This document shows, piece after piece, positions 42,411 through 51,247 of a DNA stretch of 64,000 nucleotides. This DNA comes from Cloacibacterium sp046296655. GTDB taxonomy: Bacteria > Bacteroidota > Bacteroidia > Flavobacteriales > Weeksellaceae. The stretch covers positions 62,001-126,000 of the forward strand of contig JBKBLE010000003.1 in NCBI GenBank assembly GCA_046296655.1. The letters run 5' to 3'. The notes below the pieces were generated by a model. It saw nothing but the letters and a program-made list of their open reading frames with translations, did no database searches and was not told where the DNA came from. Made by a program: the position numbers and the translations under genes. How positions within the stretch are numbered: the stretch's first letter is position 1; the number at the start of each line of letters is the position of its first letter.

Positions 42411-44330
42411 ATGGAAAATACATTAAATACAGGGTTTTCATTCGATTTACCAAAAGGAAATTCATCTATCATAAAAGTGATTGGTGTAGGTGGTGGAGGT
42501 AACAATGCGTTGAAACACATGTACGAAAAAGGAATTCATGGAGTAGATTTTATCATTTGTAACACCGATGCACAAACACTAGATAATAACCCAATTTCTA
42601 CAAAAGTTCAGTTAGGAGCTTCCATTACAGAAGGTTTAGGAGCTGGAGCAGACCCAGAAGTTGGAGAAAAATCTGCATTAGAAAGTATTGATGAAATCAA
42701 AGCTGTTCTAGGTCATAATACCAAAATGGTTTTCATAACCGCAGGAATGGGTGGCGGAACTGGTACTGGTGCTGCTCCTGTTATTGCAAAAATTGCCAAA
42801 GAAATGGGAATTTTAACCATTGGTATAGTTACCGTTCCTTTTAGTTTTGAAGGAAAAAGAAGACTAGAACAAGCCGAAAATGGTTTAGAAAAACTTCGCA
42901 ATAATGTAGATTCCTTAATTGTTATTAATAACGATAAACTTCGTCAGCAATTTGGTAACCTAGGCTTCAAATCTGGTTTTGCTAAGGCAGATGAAGTGTT
43001 AGCCAATGCTGCTAAAGGTATGGCAGAAGTGATTACTGGTTATTTCGATGTAAATATAGACTTCCGTGATGCGCGCTCAGTTTTACAAAATTCAGGAACT
43101 GCACTCATGTCTACAGGAACCGCTTCTGGCGAAAACAAAGCTGAAGAAGCCGTGAAAAAAGCACTCGATTCTCCATTATTAAACGATAATAAAATTACAG
43201 GCGCTAAAAACGTTCTTCTCCTTATCAGAAGTGGAAACGAAGAAGTTACTATGGATGAAATCGGCTTAATTAATGACCACATTCAGCGCGAAGCAGGAAA
43301 CACTGCAGATATTATCTTCGGTGTAGGAACAGATGCAGAATTGGGAGATTCTATCAGCGTATTGGTTATTGCCACTGGTTTTGCAGCGGATGATCAAAAA
43401 TACGCAGGTCCTACCGAAAAAATTAGATATACATTAGAAGACAGTCCTTCTACACCAAAAGTGAAGAGAGAATCTCCATTTGGCAGAACTTCTTCTGAAA
43501 AATCTCAAGAAAATCCAATGCAAAATTCATCAAAAAGCATGTTTTTCTTAGATGATTCTAATGATAACAATACTCCAGACTTCCCTAGTAATTCTGTGAA
43601 TCAATTTGCAGAAACACGAGCAGCTGTAATGGAAGAAAGAATAGAAGAACTTAGATTTTTTGAAGACGAAAGTTTAAGCATCGAAAGCAGTCATCAAACT
43701 TTTGAAGTAGAAGAACAAGAAAATAATGTTTTAGAATTATTTTCATTTGATGATGAAGATGTTTTAGAATCTCAATCTTTCACTTTTGAAACAGAAGAAA
43801 AGAAAACGACTATCATTGAAGAAACTCAGTTTAATACTGGACAAGAAGTAGAAAATGTGAAACTTTCTGTGGAAGAAACCAAAGATGAAATTTCTTTCAT
43901 TGTAGAGGAAAAAACGGTAGAAACGTATAGACCAAAAGCAGAAACGAAAACTTTAGTTGAAGAAAAACCAATTGAGTTCACTTTCAAGATTGCAGAAGAA
44001 ATAGAAGAAGTAAAAACCGTTTTTGAAAATCACACTGAAGAAAAAATCACTTTTACAGAAACTAAAATTGATGAGGAATTTAAATTTATCGAAAAAAATA
44101 CTGCTACAGAAAAAATTCAGGCAAGAAGAAATAAATTGAAAGAGTTTAACTCTCGTTATCATACGATAGAAAACGAAAATGAATTCGAAAACATTCCTGC
44201 TTTCAGAAGAAAAAACATCAATATTGGTCACGAAAATGCTTCTCAACAGCAGATTTCTAGTTTCCTTTCTGAAAACAACGGAAGAGTACAACTCAGAGAA
44301 AACAAGTTTTTAAACAAAGACGTAGATTAA
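42411..44330 (+). CDS. ftsZ: Cell division protein FtsZ with long acidic tail
   Basis: FtsZ is the tubulin-like GTPase that forms the division ring. The GTPase core is residues ~15-330 with GVGGGGNNALKHM near 27, the tubulin signature GGGTGTGAAP near 120 and the T7 synergy loop NIDFRDARSVLQ. The protein is 639 residues, far beyond the ~380-400 of most bacteria. The extra ~280 residues form an acidic Glu/Thr-rich linker. The tail is in a single frame with no sign of fusion and resembles long FtsZ linkers of other flavobacteria. Confidence 0.97.
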   Translation: MENTLNTGFSFDLPKGNSSIIKVIGVGGGGNNALKHMYEKGIHGVDFIICNTDAQTLDNNPISTKVQLGASITEGLGAGADPEVGEKSALESIDEIKAVLGHNTKMVFITAGMGGGTGTGAAPVIAKIAKEMGILTIGIVTVPFSFEGKRRLEQAENGLEKLRNNVDSLIVINNDKLRQQFGNLGFKSGFAKADEVLANAAKGMAEVITGYFDVNIDFRDARSVLQNSGTALMSTGTASGENKAEEAVKKALDSPLLNDNKITGAKNVLLLIRSGNEEVTMDEIGLINDHIQREAGNTADIIFGVGTDAELGDSISVLVIATGFAADDQKYAGPTEKIRYTLEDSPSTPKVKRESPFGRTSSEKSQENPMQNSSKSMFFLDDSNDNNTPDFPSNSVNQFAETRAAVMEERIEELRFFEDESLSIESSHQTFEVEEQENNVLELFSFDDEDVLESQSFTFETEEKKTTIIEETQFNTGQEVENVKLSVEETKDEISFIVEEKTVETYRPKAETKTLVEEKPIEFTFKIAEEIEEVKTVFENHTEEKITFTETKIDEEFKFIEKNTATEKIQARRNKLKEFNSRYHTIENENEFENIPAFRRKNINIGHENASQQQISSFLSENNGRVQLRENKFLNKDVD

Positions 44331-44352
44331 AATTTTTAAAATTTAAAAAAAA

Positions 44353-44799
44353 ATGAGTTTAGAACTTACCATAAACGAAGCGATTAAAAACGCAATGAGA
44401 GAAAAAGACAAAGTTGCTCTTGACTCTCTAAGAGCCGTAAAATCTCAAATTCTCCTGCTCAAAACTGAAGCAAAAGGAGCTGATGTTTCTGCAGAACAAG
44501 AAATTGCTATTCTCCAAAGAATGATTAAGCAAAGAAAAGACTCTTACGAACAATTTGTTGCTCAAAATAGAAATGATTTGGCAGAGGTAGAATTGGCACA
44601 AATGAAAGTGATTGAACAATTTTTACCTGCTCAACTTTCTGCGGAAGAATTAGAAGCAGAAATTAAAAAAATTATTACCGAAGTAGGCGCAGAATCTCTA
44701 AAAGACTTAGGAAAAGTTATGGGAACTGCTTCTAAAGCTTTAGCAGGAAAATCAGATGGAAAATCTATCTCTGAAATGGTGAAAAAACTATTATCATAA
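44353..44799 (+). CDS. GatB/YqeY domain-containing protein
   Basis: This 148-residue protein of the YqeY family is related to the C-terminal tRNA-binding domain of GatB. It shows the helical N-terminal (NEAIKNAMREKDKVALDSLRAVKS) and the C-terminal EVGAESLKDLGKVMGTASKAL, both family-typical. Its function is not well established. It begins 22 bases after ftsZ and ends at a terminator, so it may be the last gene of the dcw transcript. Confidence 0.92.
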   Translation: MSLELTINEAIKNAMREKDKVALDSLRAVKSQILLLKTEAKGADVSAEQEIAILQRMIKQRKDSYEQFVAQNRNDLAEVELAQMKVIEQFLPAQLSAEELEAEIKKIITEVGAESLKDLGKVMGTASKALAGKSDGKSISEMVKKLLS

Positions 44800-44823
44800 T
44801 TAAATTTTCATATTAACGATAAA

Positions 44824-44853
44824 GAGCCGATGAAAAATTCATCGGCTTTTTTC
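44824..44853 (+). terminator. Terminator after yqeY
   Basis: GCCGATGA / TCATCGGC forms an 8-bp stem, loop AAAAT, followed by T6. It probably ends the dcw transcript. Confidence 0.8.
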
Positions 44854-44937
44854 ATTAAAAAGGAGTCATTTTGTCTTAATAGATTTTTGGCATATTTTTG
44901 ATAATAGAATTAAATAGAATTTTCCAAATTTTAATTA

Positions 44938-44945
44938 TAAATTTG
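44938..44945 (+). promoter_or_regulatory. -7 element of the bacilliredoxin gene
   Basis: TAAATTTG is an exact TAnnTTTG match 46 bases before the ATG. No convincing -33 TTG is seen. Confidence 0.4.
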
Positions 44946-44991
44946 CACTACAAAATCTTGAATTTTCTAATCATTAAATAAAATATATATT

Positions 44992-45402
44992 ATGTATCCA
45001 GCAGATTTAGTAATGCCAATGAAGGCAGAACTCACAGATAAAGGTTTCCAAGACCTTACCTCAGCAGAACAAGTAAATGATGCACTTAAAAAACCGGGAA
45101 CTACCCTAGTTATGGTAAATTCGGTTTGTGGTTGCGCAGCAGGAGCAGCAAGACCAGGCGTTATTTATTCTTTAACTGGTGATAAAAAACCAGACCATTT
45201 AATTACTGTTTTTGCAGGTTTTGACACAGAAGCGGTAGCAGAAGCTAGAAAACACTTTGCTCCATTCCCTCCAAGTTCACCTTGTATTGCACTTTTCAAA
45301 GATGGAGAATTGGTTCACATGTTAGAAAGACACCACATCGAAGGAAATCCTGCAGGTGCTATTGCAGCAAATTTACAAGCAGCTTACGAAGAATTTTGCT
45401 AA
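44992..45402 (+). CDS. BrxA/BrxB family bacilliredoxin
   Basis: This 136-residue thioredoxin-like protein has the CGC motif of bacilliredoxins at Cys46-Gly-Cys48 (VNSVCGCAAG). PPSSPCIALFKDGELVHMLERH follows near residue 94, and a cysteine is the last residue. In Firmicutes it removes bacillithiol from proteins; whether this organism makes bacillithiol is not visible here. It is cytoplasmic. The assignment to the family is firm, the substrate less so. Confidence 0.9.
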   Translation: MYPADLVMPMKAELTDKGFQDLTSAEQVNDALKKPGTTLVMVNSVCGCAAGAARPGVIYSLTGDKKPDHLITVFAGFDTEAVAEARKHFAPFPPSSPCIALFKDGELVHMLERHHIEGNPAGAIAANLQAAYEEFC

Positions 45403-45427
45403 AATTTTCTCTAAAACAATCCTCAGT

Positions 45428-45457
45428 CCGTTCTAAATTTTTAGAGCGGATTTTTGT
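45428..45457 (+). terminator. Terminator after the bacilliredoxin gene
   Basis: TCCGTTCTAAA / TTTAGAGCGGA is an imperfect stem followed by T5. Confidence 0.6.
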
Positions 45458-45503
45458 TGCAGTCAGATTACTAAATTCTCAAAAATTTTATTAAATTTGA
45501 GCA

Positions 45504-47021
45504 ATGGCAACAAAAGCTCTCTTCAATATGGCTGTAAATTGGTTTATTCGACAAAGAATAGACCAAATTCAGAATTTCATGAAACATCCTATTGAAACTC
45601 AAAACGGAGTTTTATTTTCTCAACTTTTTCATGCAGAAAAAACTGAATACGGCAAAAAATTCGGTTTCAAAGACATTTCTTCTTACCGAGATTTTCAGCA
45701 ACAAGTTCCTATCGTAAACTATGAAGAATTCGAGCCTTACATAGAAAAAGCAAGACAAGGTCAAAAAGATATTTCTTGGCCAGGTGTTATTCGCCAATTT
45801 GCGAAATCTTCTGGAACGACCAATGCCAAAAGCAAATTCATCCCTATTTCAGACGAAAGTTTAGAAGATTGCCATTACAAAGCAGGAAAGGATTTAATTT
45901 CCATTTATGCAAACAATCACCCTGATAATCAATTATTTCTCAATAAAAATTTAAGATTAGGCGGAAGCGCAGAATTGTACGAAAGTTTCAATACTAAGTT
46001 CGGTGACTTGTCTGCTATTTTGATAGAAAATCTTCCTTTTTGGGTAGAAATTACTACGGTTCCCAGCAAAAAAACTTCCCTAATGTCAGAATGGGAAACC
46101 AAATTGAAAGCCATCGTTTCAGAAGTTAAAAATCAAGATGTAGGAAGTTTAACTGGCGTTCCAAGTTGGATGATGGTTTTGCTTCAAAGAATTTTAACCG
46201 AAACAGGAAAAGATAATATTTCTGAAATTTTTCCAAATTTAGAAGCATTTTTCCACGGTGGAATTAGTTTTAAACCTTACAGAGAACTGTATAAAAAAAT
46301 CATCGGCAAAGACATCAATTACTACGAAATTTACAACGCTTCTGAAGGTTTCTTCGGGATTCAAGACAGAAGTGATAGTGACGAAATGCTTCTGATGCTA
46401 GATTACGGAATTTTCTTCGAATTTATTCCGATGGATAAATTTGACCGCAATAATCTTCAAGCGATTCCTTTGGAAGAAGTAGAACTCGGCAAAAATTATG
46501 CTGTAGTTATTTCTACCAATGGTGGACTTTGGCGTTATTTAATAGGTGATACCGTAAAATTTACATCTCTTTCTCCGCATAGAATTCAGATTTCTGGCAG
46601 AACCAAACATTACATCAATGCTTTTGGCGAAGAATTAATGATAGATAATGTAGAAACCGCGCTAAAAAAAGCATGTGATGCAACACAAGCTCACGTTTTA
46701 GAATATACAGGAGCACCTGTTTTTATGAGCGAAGGAAAATCTGGAGCGCATGAATGGTTGATTGAATTTGCCAAACATCCGAATAATTTCGAGGCGTTTT
46801 CTAAAATTTTTGATGATACTTTGAAATCTATCAATTCTGATTACGAAGCGAAACGTTACCTCAACATGACGCTGAATCCACCAATTATACATACCGCAAA
46901 ACCTCAACTTTTCTACAAATGGATGGAATCTAGAGGAAAACTGGGCGGACAAAACAAAGTGCCACGATTGAGCAACGACAGAGAATACATTGATCCACTT
47001 TTGGAGTTGAATAAAAAATAA
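45504..47021 (+). CDS. GH3 auxin-responsive promoter family protein
   Basis: The 505-residue protein belongs to the GH3 branch of the ANL superfamily, acyl-adenylating enzymes that conjugate acids to amino acids in plants. Family motifs visible are SSGTTNAKSKFIPIS near residue 98 (the P-loop-like nucleotide motif), YNASEGFFGIQD near 280 and GLWRYLIGDTVKF near 340. The bacterial substrate is unknown. It has its own ATG just after a short AT-rich gap. Flanking genes (bacilliredoxin, mazEF) give no pathway. Confidence 0.9.
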   Translation: MATKALFNMAVNWFIRQRIDQIQNFMKHPIETQNGVLFSQLFHAEKTEYGKKFGFKDISSYRDFQQQVPIVNYEEFEPYIEKARQGQKDISWPGVIRQFAKSSGTTNAKSKFIPISDESLEDCHYKAGKDLISIYANNHPDNQLFLNKNLRLGGSAELYESFNTKFGDLSAILIENLPFWVEITTVPSKKTSLMSEWETKLKAIVSEVKNQDVGSLTGVPSWMMVLLQRILTETGKDNISEIFPNLEAFFHGGISFKPYRELYKKIIGKDINYYEIYNASEGFFGIQDRSDSDEMLLMLDYGIFFEFIPMDKFDRNNLQAIPLEEVELGKNYAVVISTNGGLWRYLIGDTVKFTSLSPHRIQISGRTKHYINAFGEELMIDNVETALKKACDATQAHVLEYTGAPVFMSEGKSGAHEWLIEFAKHPNNFEAFSKIFDDTLKSINSDYEAKRYLNMTLNPPIIHTAKPQLFYKWMESRGKLGGQNKVPRLSNDREYIDPLLELNKK

Positions 47022-47199
47022 AAATATAACTATGTAAATATCAGAATTTAGTTCTGGTTAGTTCTTAACACAAACTTTAATTTTTGTTTTTATTGCCTTT
47101 TTAATATTTATTGCTTTCAAAATTTATAAAAAATATAATCAATAATTTTTGGAAAGGAATAATTTTTGTTATTACTTTGTAATTACAAAAAAATCAATT

Positions 47200-47445
47200 A
47201 TGGAACTCTCAATCATCAATATAGGAAATTCTAAAGGAATAAGACTTTCTAAAACTATTCTAGAGAAATATAAAATTCAAGATAAAATAGAATTAATTTT
47301 AGAAAAAGATTTCATTGTTTTAAAACCTAAAGCAGAACCTAGGAAAAATTGGGAAAAAGCCTTCCAAGAAATGCACAAAAATGGAGATGACCAATTGCTT
47401 ATTGATGATGTTTTTGACGATGAAAATTTTGAAGAATGGAACTAA
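47200..47445 (+). CDS. mazE: MazE-type antitoxin
   Basis: The 81-residue protein has an N-terminal swapped-hairpin AbrB/MazE domain (MELSIINIGNSKGIRLSKTIL, then KIELILEKDFIVLKP) for DNA binding. Its acidic C-terminal tail (IDDVFDDENFEEWN) would wrap around the toxin. I use the ATG at 47200; the frame extends upstream to 47149 with no family support. It overlaps the toxin gene by 10 bases, which gives co-translation. Confidence 0.9.
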   Translation: MELSIINIGNSKGIRLSKTILEKYKIQDKIELILEKDFIVLKPKAEPRKNWEKAFQEMHKNGDDQLLIDDVFDDENFEEWN

Positions 47446-47759
47446 ATCAATACGAAATTGTTTTGGTAAATCTTGACCCAACTATAGGAAGTGAGATAAA
47501 GAAAACCAGACCTTGCCTTATCATTTCACCCAACGAAATGAATAAATTTCTCCAAACCATTATCATTGCTCCCATCACAAATACATCAAAACCTTATCCT
47601 ACGAGAATTGAAATAAAAGGAAAAGAAACAAAAGGTTGGGTAGTTATAGATCAAATAAGAACGATTGATAGGCGAAGAATTACTAAAATTTTTGGTAAAA
47701 TTTCTGAAAATGAAATTTTAAAAATAAAGGAGGTTCTAAAAGAAACTTTCGTAGATTAA
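47436..47759 (+). CDS. mazF: MazF/PemK family mRNA interferase toxin
   Basis: This 107-residue endoribonuclease toxin has the usual LVNLDPTIGSEIKKTRPCLIISP at the N-terminus (catalytic Arg within KKTRP) and VVIDQIRTIDRRRI near residue 70-83, the conserved Gln-Ile-Arg-Thr block. It cleaves mRNA at short motifs and is neutralised by MazE encoded just upstream. It is intact. The pair lies alone between unrelated housekeeping genes, so it is probably a chromosomal module. Confidence 0.93.
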   Translation: MELNQYEIVLVNLDPTIGSEIKKTRPCLIISPNEMNKFLQTIIIAPITNTSKPYPTRIEIKGKETKGWVVIDQIRTIDRRRITKIFGKISENEILKIKEVLKETFVD

Positions 47760-47792
47760 AACCGTTCAAAACAATTGAGCGGTTAATTTTTT
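47759..47792 (+). terminator. Terminator after mazF
   Basis: AACCGTTCA / TGAGCGGTT with one G-T pair is followed by T6. Confidence 0.65.
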
Positions 47793-47840
47793 CTATGCTT
47801 TTCTTAACATAAATCAATGACAAAACCGCTCATCATCACT

Positions 47841-47848
47841 TATCTTTG
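47841..47848 (+). promoter_or_regulatory. -7 element of the nitroreductase gene
   Basis: TATCTTTG is an exact TAnnTTTG match 16 bases before the ATG at 47865. Confidence 0.45.
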
Positions 47849-47864
47849 TAAAAATTTTTTATAA

Positions 47865-48497
47865 ATGGAATTATTAGATAAATTAAAGTGGAGATACGCT
47901 ACAAAAGCGATGAACGGAGAAAAAGTAAGTGATGAAAAATTAGAAAGAATTTTAGAAGCAGCACGTCTTGCTCCTACTTCTAGCGGTTTACAGCCTTTCG
48001 AAATTTTCGTGGTGTCTAATCAAGAGGTTAAAAATCAATTGAAAGAAGCAGCAAATAATCAACCGCAAGTTGCAGATGCTTCTCATGTTTTGGTTTTCGC
48101 AGCTTGGGATACTTACACTGCAGAAAGAATCAACTATATGTTTAATTTAACGAACGAAGTCAGAGGTTTTACTACTGATGGTTGGGAAAACTACAGACAA
48201 TTTTTATTGAACACTTACGTTCCTAAATCTGCTGAAGAAAACTTCGTACACACTGCAAAACAAGCATACATTGCATTCGGTGCTGCAATTATTGCAGCTG
48301 CCTTCGAAGGTGTAGACGCTACTCCAATGGAAGGTTTCAGCCCAGAAAAAGTAGACGAAATTTTGGGTTTAAGAGAAAAAGGATTAAGAAGTGTTTTACT
48401 TTTACCTCTTGGTTATAGAGATTCTGAAAAAGACTGGTTAGAAAAACTTGAAAAAGTAAGAAAACCAAAAGATAAATTTATCACAGAAGTGAAATAA
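47865..48497 (+). CDS. NAD(P)H-dependent nitroreductase-family oxidoreductase
   Basis: This 210-residue FMN-dependent NfsB-like protein has the FMN-phosphate block LKWRYATKAMNGEKVSDE at the N-terminus, ARLAPTSSGLQPFEIFV near residue 34, and the C-terminal GLREKGLRSVLLLPLGYRD near 165. Family members reduce nitro groups, quinones or other oxidants with NAD(P)H. The natural substrate is unknown. It is monocistronic, with a promoter upstream and a terminator downstream. Confidence 0.9.
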   Translation: MELLDKLKWRYATKAMNGEKVSDEKLERILEAARLAPTSSGLQPFEIFVVSNQEVKNQLKEAANNQPQVADASHVLVFAAWDTYTAERINYMFNLTNEVRGFTTDGWENYRQFLLNTYVPKSAEENFVHTAKQAYIAFGAAIIAAAFEGVDATPMEGFSPEKVDEILGLREKGLRSVLLLPLGYRDSEKDWLEKLEKVRKPKDKFITEVK

Positions 48498-48498
48498 T

Positions 48499-48532
48499 AC
48501 AAAAATCCTCAGAAAATTCTGAGGATTTTGTG
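48499..48532. terminator. Bidirectional terminator between convergent genes
   Basis: ACAAAATCCTCAGAA-type arm pairs with TTCTGAGGATTTTGT between the nitroreductase gene and the convergent hemE. Confidence 0.8.
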
Positions 48533-48550
48533 TTTATATTAAGAGGGTTT

Positions 48551-49576
48551 TTACCCCTTCCATTCTACCACCTCTTTAATAAAAGCTTCGGCGTTTTCTA
48601 AAGGAATGTTTGGCAAAATTCCGTGACCTAGATTAGCAATGTATTTGTCTTTACCAAATCTATCAATCATTTCATGAACCATTTTTCTAATCACTTCAGG
48701 CGAAGAATGTAATCTTGCAGGATCAAAATTCCCTTGAAGGGTTATAGAATTATTGGTAAATTTTCTTGCCAATTCTGGAGTAATCGTCCAATCTACACCC
48801 AAAGCAGAAACTTTAGATTTTGTCATTTCTTCTAAAGCATACCAACAACCTTTCGCAAAAACTACAACGTGAGTTTCTGGAGCTAAAGCTTCTACAATTT
48901 GGTTAATGTATTTCCAAGAAAATTCTTGATAATCTTCTGGAGAAAGCATTCCTCCCCAAGAATCAAAAATTTGCACCGCAGAAACTCCGCTTTGTACTTT
49001 TCTCTTTAAATAAGCGATGGTTACGTCTGTAATTTTTTGTAAAAGAAGATGCGCTGCTTCTGGTTGAGTAAAGCAAAATGACTTCGCAATGTCAAAAGAT
49101 TTAGAACCTTTTCCTTCAACACAATAACAAAGAAGTGTCCAAGGTGAACCCGCAAAACCAATCAAAGGAATTTCGTTTTCTAATTTCTGTAAAGTGATGT
49201 CTATCGCATCATAAACATATTTCAGATTTTCTTCCGCTCCTTCTAATTGCAGATTTTGTACTTGTTCTAAGCTTCTGATAGGTGTATCTAGCCATGGTCC
49301 AACTGATTCTTTCATTTTGAAATCAATTCCCATCGCTTGTGGAACTACCAAAATATCAGAAAATAAAATCGCTGCATCTAGCGGAAATCTTCTAATCGGT
49401 TGAACAGTAATTTCTGCTGCCAATTCTGGAGTTTGACAACGCGTGAAGAAATCATATTGGTCACGAAGTGCGATGAATTCTGGCAAATATCTTCCTGCTT
49501 GTCTCATCATCCAAACCGGCGGTCTTTCTACAGTTTCGCCTCGTAATGCTCTTAAATATAGGTCGTTTTTTATCAT
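48551..49576 (-). CDS. hemE: Uroporphyrinogen decarboxylase
   Basis: HemE removes four carboxyl groups from uroporphyrinogen III to give coproporphyrinogen III. The product is 341 residues from the ATG at 49576. Conserved blocks are PPVWMMRQAGRYLPEF (residues ~17-32), AAILFSDILVVPQAMG near 70, GFAGSPWTLLCYCVEG near 140 and NLGHGILPNIP near 315. The in-frame TTG at 49591 would add five residues and is less likely. It is the last gene of the hemA-C-D-E operon and starts 22 bases after hemD. Confidence 0.97.
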   Translation of the reverse strand: MIKNDLYLRALRGETVERPPVWMMRQAGRYLPEFIALRDQYDFFTRCQTPELAAEITVQPIRRFPLDAAILFSDILVVPQAMGIDFKMKESVGPWLDTPIRSLEQVQNLQLEGAEENLKYVYDAIDITLQKLENEIPLIGFAGSPWTLLCYCVEGKGSKSFDIAKSFCFTQPEAAHLLLQKITDVTIAYLKRKVQSGVSAVQIFDSWGGMLSPEDYQEFSWKYINQIVEALAPETHVVVFAKGCWYALEEMTKSKVSALGVDWTITPELARKFTNNSITLQGNFDPARLHSSPEVIRKMVHEMIDRFGKDKYIANLGHGILPNIPLENAEAFIKEVVEWKG

Positions 49577-49598
49577 TTTTCTTGTTTGCAATCGGCTT

Positions 49599-50276
49599 TT
49601 AAGAATGAGCGTTTTGCTTAATAATGGTTAACAAATCTTCTAAATTGCTTTCTTTACTGGTAAAAATTTTATTTTGTGTAAATTTTCTCAGCTCCTTTTC
49701 TGTGGTTTGTCCGATAGAAAAGATTTTCAAATTTTCTAAGGAATTAAACTTCGCAAAACTACGAACTCCACTTGGACTAAAAAAAACTACAGCCTCATAT
49801 TTTTCATAAATTTTTGGGTAGAGAATTTTAGTATTGTAAAGCACTACTTTTTTGTAAGAAATATTCTGAAGGGGTAATGCTTTATCTAAAATATCAAGTG
49901 CTAAATTTCCACAGAAGTGAATAAAATTTTCTTTTTGGCTATGCTTGAGAATAAATTCAGACAAATCATTGAGATGTTTCTTCACTTTAAAGGTTCCAAA
50001 ACCGTTATTTCTCAATTCTTTTTTGGTTTTAAGACCTACTGCGTAGATTTTATTATAATGGGCTTCTTGAAAATTTTCATTCGGTTGAAAACCATTTTCA
50101 AAGAAAGATTTTACAGCGTTTACGCTCGTGAAAATAAGCGAAGAATTCTTAAGCGGAAAAGGTTTAGTCTTAATTTTTTCAATCGCTATAAAATCCTTAA
50201 AATCACAAGAAAAACCGGTTTCTAATTTCTCTGAAACCTCATGTTCGATTCCTGTTTTCGTGAAAAGGATTTTCAT
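49599..50276 (-). CDS. hemD: Uroporphyrinogen-III synthase
   Basis: HemD closes hydroxymethylbilane and inverts ring D. The 225-residue protein has low sequence conservation, as is usual for HemD, with LIFTSVNAVKSFFENGF near residue 48 and VVFFSPSGVRSFAKF near 158 marking the two domains. The call rests largely on position between hemC (7 bases upstream) and hemE. Confidence 0.88.
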   Translation of the reverse strand: MKILFTKTGIEHEVSEKLETGFSCDFKDFIAIEKIKTKPFPLKNSSLIFTSVNAVKSFFENGFQPNENFQEAHYNKIYAVGLKTKKELRNNGFGTFKVKKHLNDLSEFILKHSQKENFIHFCGNLALDILDKALPLQNISYKKVVLYNTKILYPKIYEKYEAVVFFSPSGVRSFAKFNSLENLKIFSIGQTTEKELRKFTQNKIFTSKESNLEDLLTIIKQNAHS

Positions 50277-50283
50277 GATTACT

Positions 50284-51192
50284 CTATTCCTTTATTTGTT
50301 TCTTAATCTCCTCCATTATTTCTTTTCCTCCGTTTTCAAGCACAAATTCTGCAAATTTTTTGCCGTAATTTTCAGATTCATCATATTCAAATTCTTCAAC
50401 TACACTTATCGTTTTACTTCCGTCCAAAGAATTTAATCTTCCCGAAAATTTGATTTTATTTTCTTCAAAAACAGCTATTGCTCCAATTGGCGCAGTACAG
50501 CCGCCTTCTAAAGTTCTGAGGAAATTACGTTCTATTTCAACGCAAATTTGAGTGGTTTTATGATTGATTTTTTTCAAAATTGCTTTGGTTTTTTCATCAT
50601 CTACTCTACTGGAAATCGCTACAACTCCCTGACTAGGAGCAGAAATCATAAAATCTAACGTTTCATACTCCAACTCCATTTCCATTCTTTTAATACCCGC
50701 CAAAGAAAAAAGTGTAGCATCAAAATCTCCTTCTTCTAATTTCTTTAAACGCGTCTGAACATTTCCTCGGATATCTGAAAACTGAGTGTTCGGGAATTTT
50801 TCTGACCAAAATGCTCTTCTTCTCAAACTGCTGGTTGCAATTTTAAGTTCTGCTAAATCTTTATTTTTAGAAGAAGATTTTCTCACCAAAGCATCTTGCG
50901 GAAAATCTCTTTCTAGAACGGCAGAAACTTCTATATTTTGAGGTAAAATAGTAGGAACATCTTTCAGAGAATGTACTGCAATATCTATTTCATTATTGAG
51001 TAAAGCGATATCTAAATCTTTGGTAAAAACGCCCGTAATTCCTAGAGAATAAAGCGGTTGATTAAGATTTTTATCACCAGAAGAAAGCACAGGAACCAGC
51101 ACTGTTTCGTAGCCTAAATTTTGTAATTTTTGTTCTACTTCTTTTGCTTGCCACATTGCAAGAGGCGAATTTCTGGTACCTATTCTAATCAT
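50284..51192 (-). CDS. hemC: Porphobilinogen deaminase (hydroxymethylbilane synthase)
   Basis: HemC joins four porphobilinogens into hydroxymethylbilane, using a dipyrromethane cofactor. The cofactor-binding cysteine is in LEGGCTAPIGA near residue 231. N-terminal IGTRNSPLAMWQAKEVEQ and the IAVHSLKDVP block near 72 are typical, as is SSLRRRAFW near 122. The 302 residues are complete. Confidence 0.97.
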   Translation of the reverse strand: MIRIGTRNSPLAMWQAKEVEQKLQNLGYETVLVPVLSSGDKNLNQPLYSLGITGVFTKDLDIALLNNEIDIAVHSLKDVPTILPQNIEVSAVLERDFPQDALVRKSSSKNKDLAELKIATSSLRRRAFWSEKFPNTQFSDIRGNVQTRLKKLEEGDFDATLFSLAGIKRMEMELEYETLDFMISAPSQGVVAISSRVDDEKTKAILKKINHKTTQICVEIERNFLRTLEGGCTAPIGAIAVFEENKIKFSGRLNSLDGSKTISVVEEFEYDESENYGKKFAEFVLENGGKEIMEEIKKQIKE

Positions 51193-51247
51193 TATAAAAA
51201 TTTATTTTCTTGAAAACTTCGTAACTCCTCAATCGTTAATTCTAAAA

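Noticed and set aside
28228..44330. Damaged dcw cluster because murF, murB and ddl are missing
   Set aside because: As I recall, these genes are often elsewhere in Bacteroidota; there are no remnants in the gaps.
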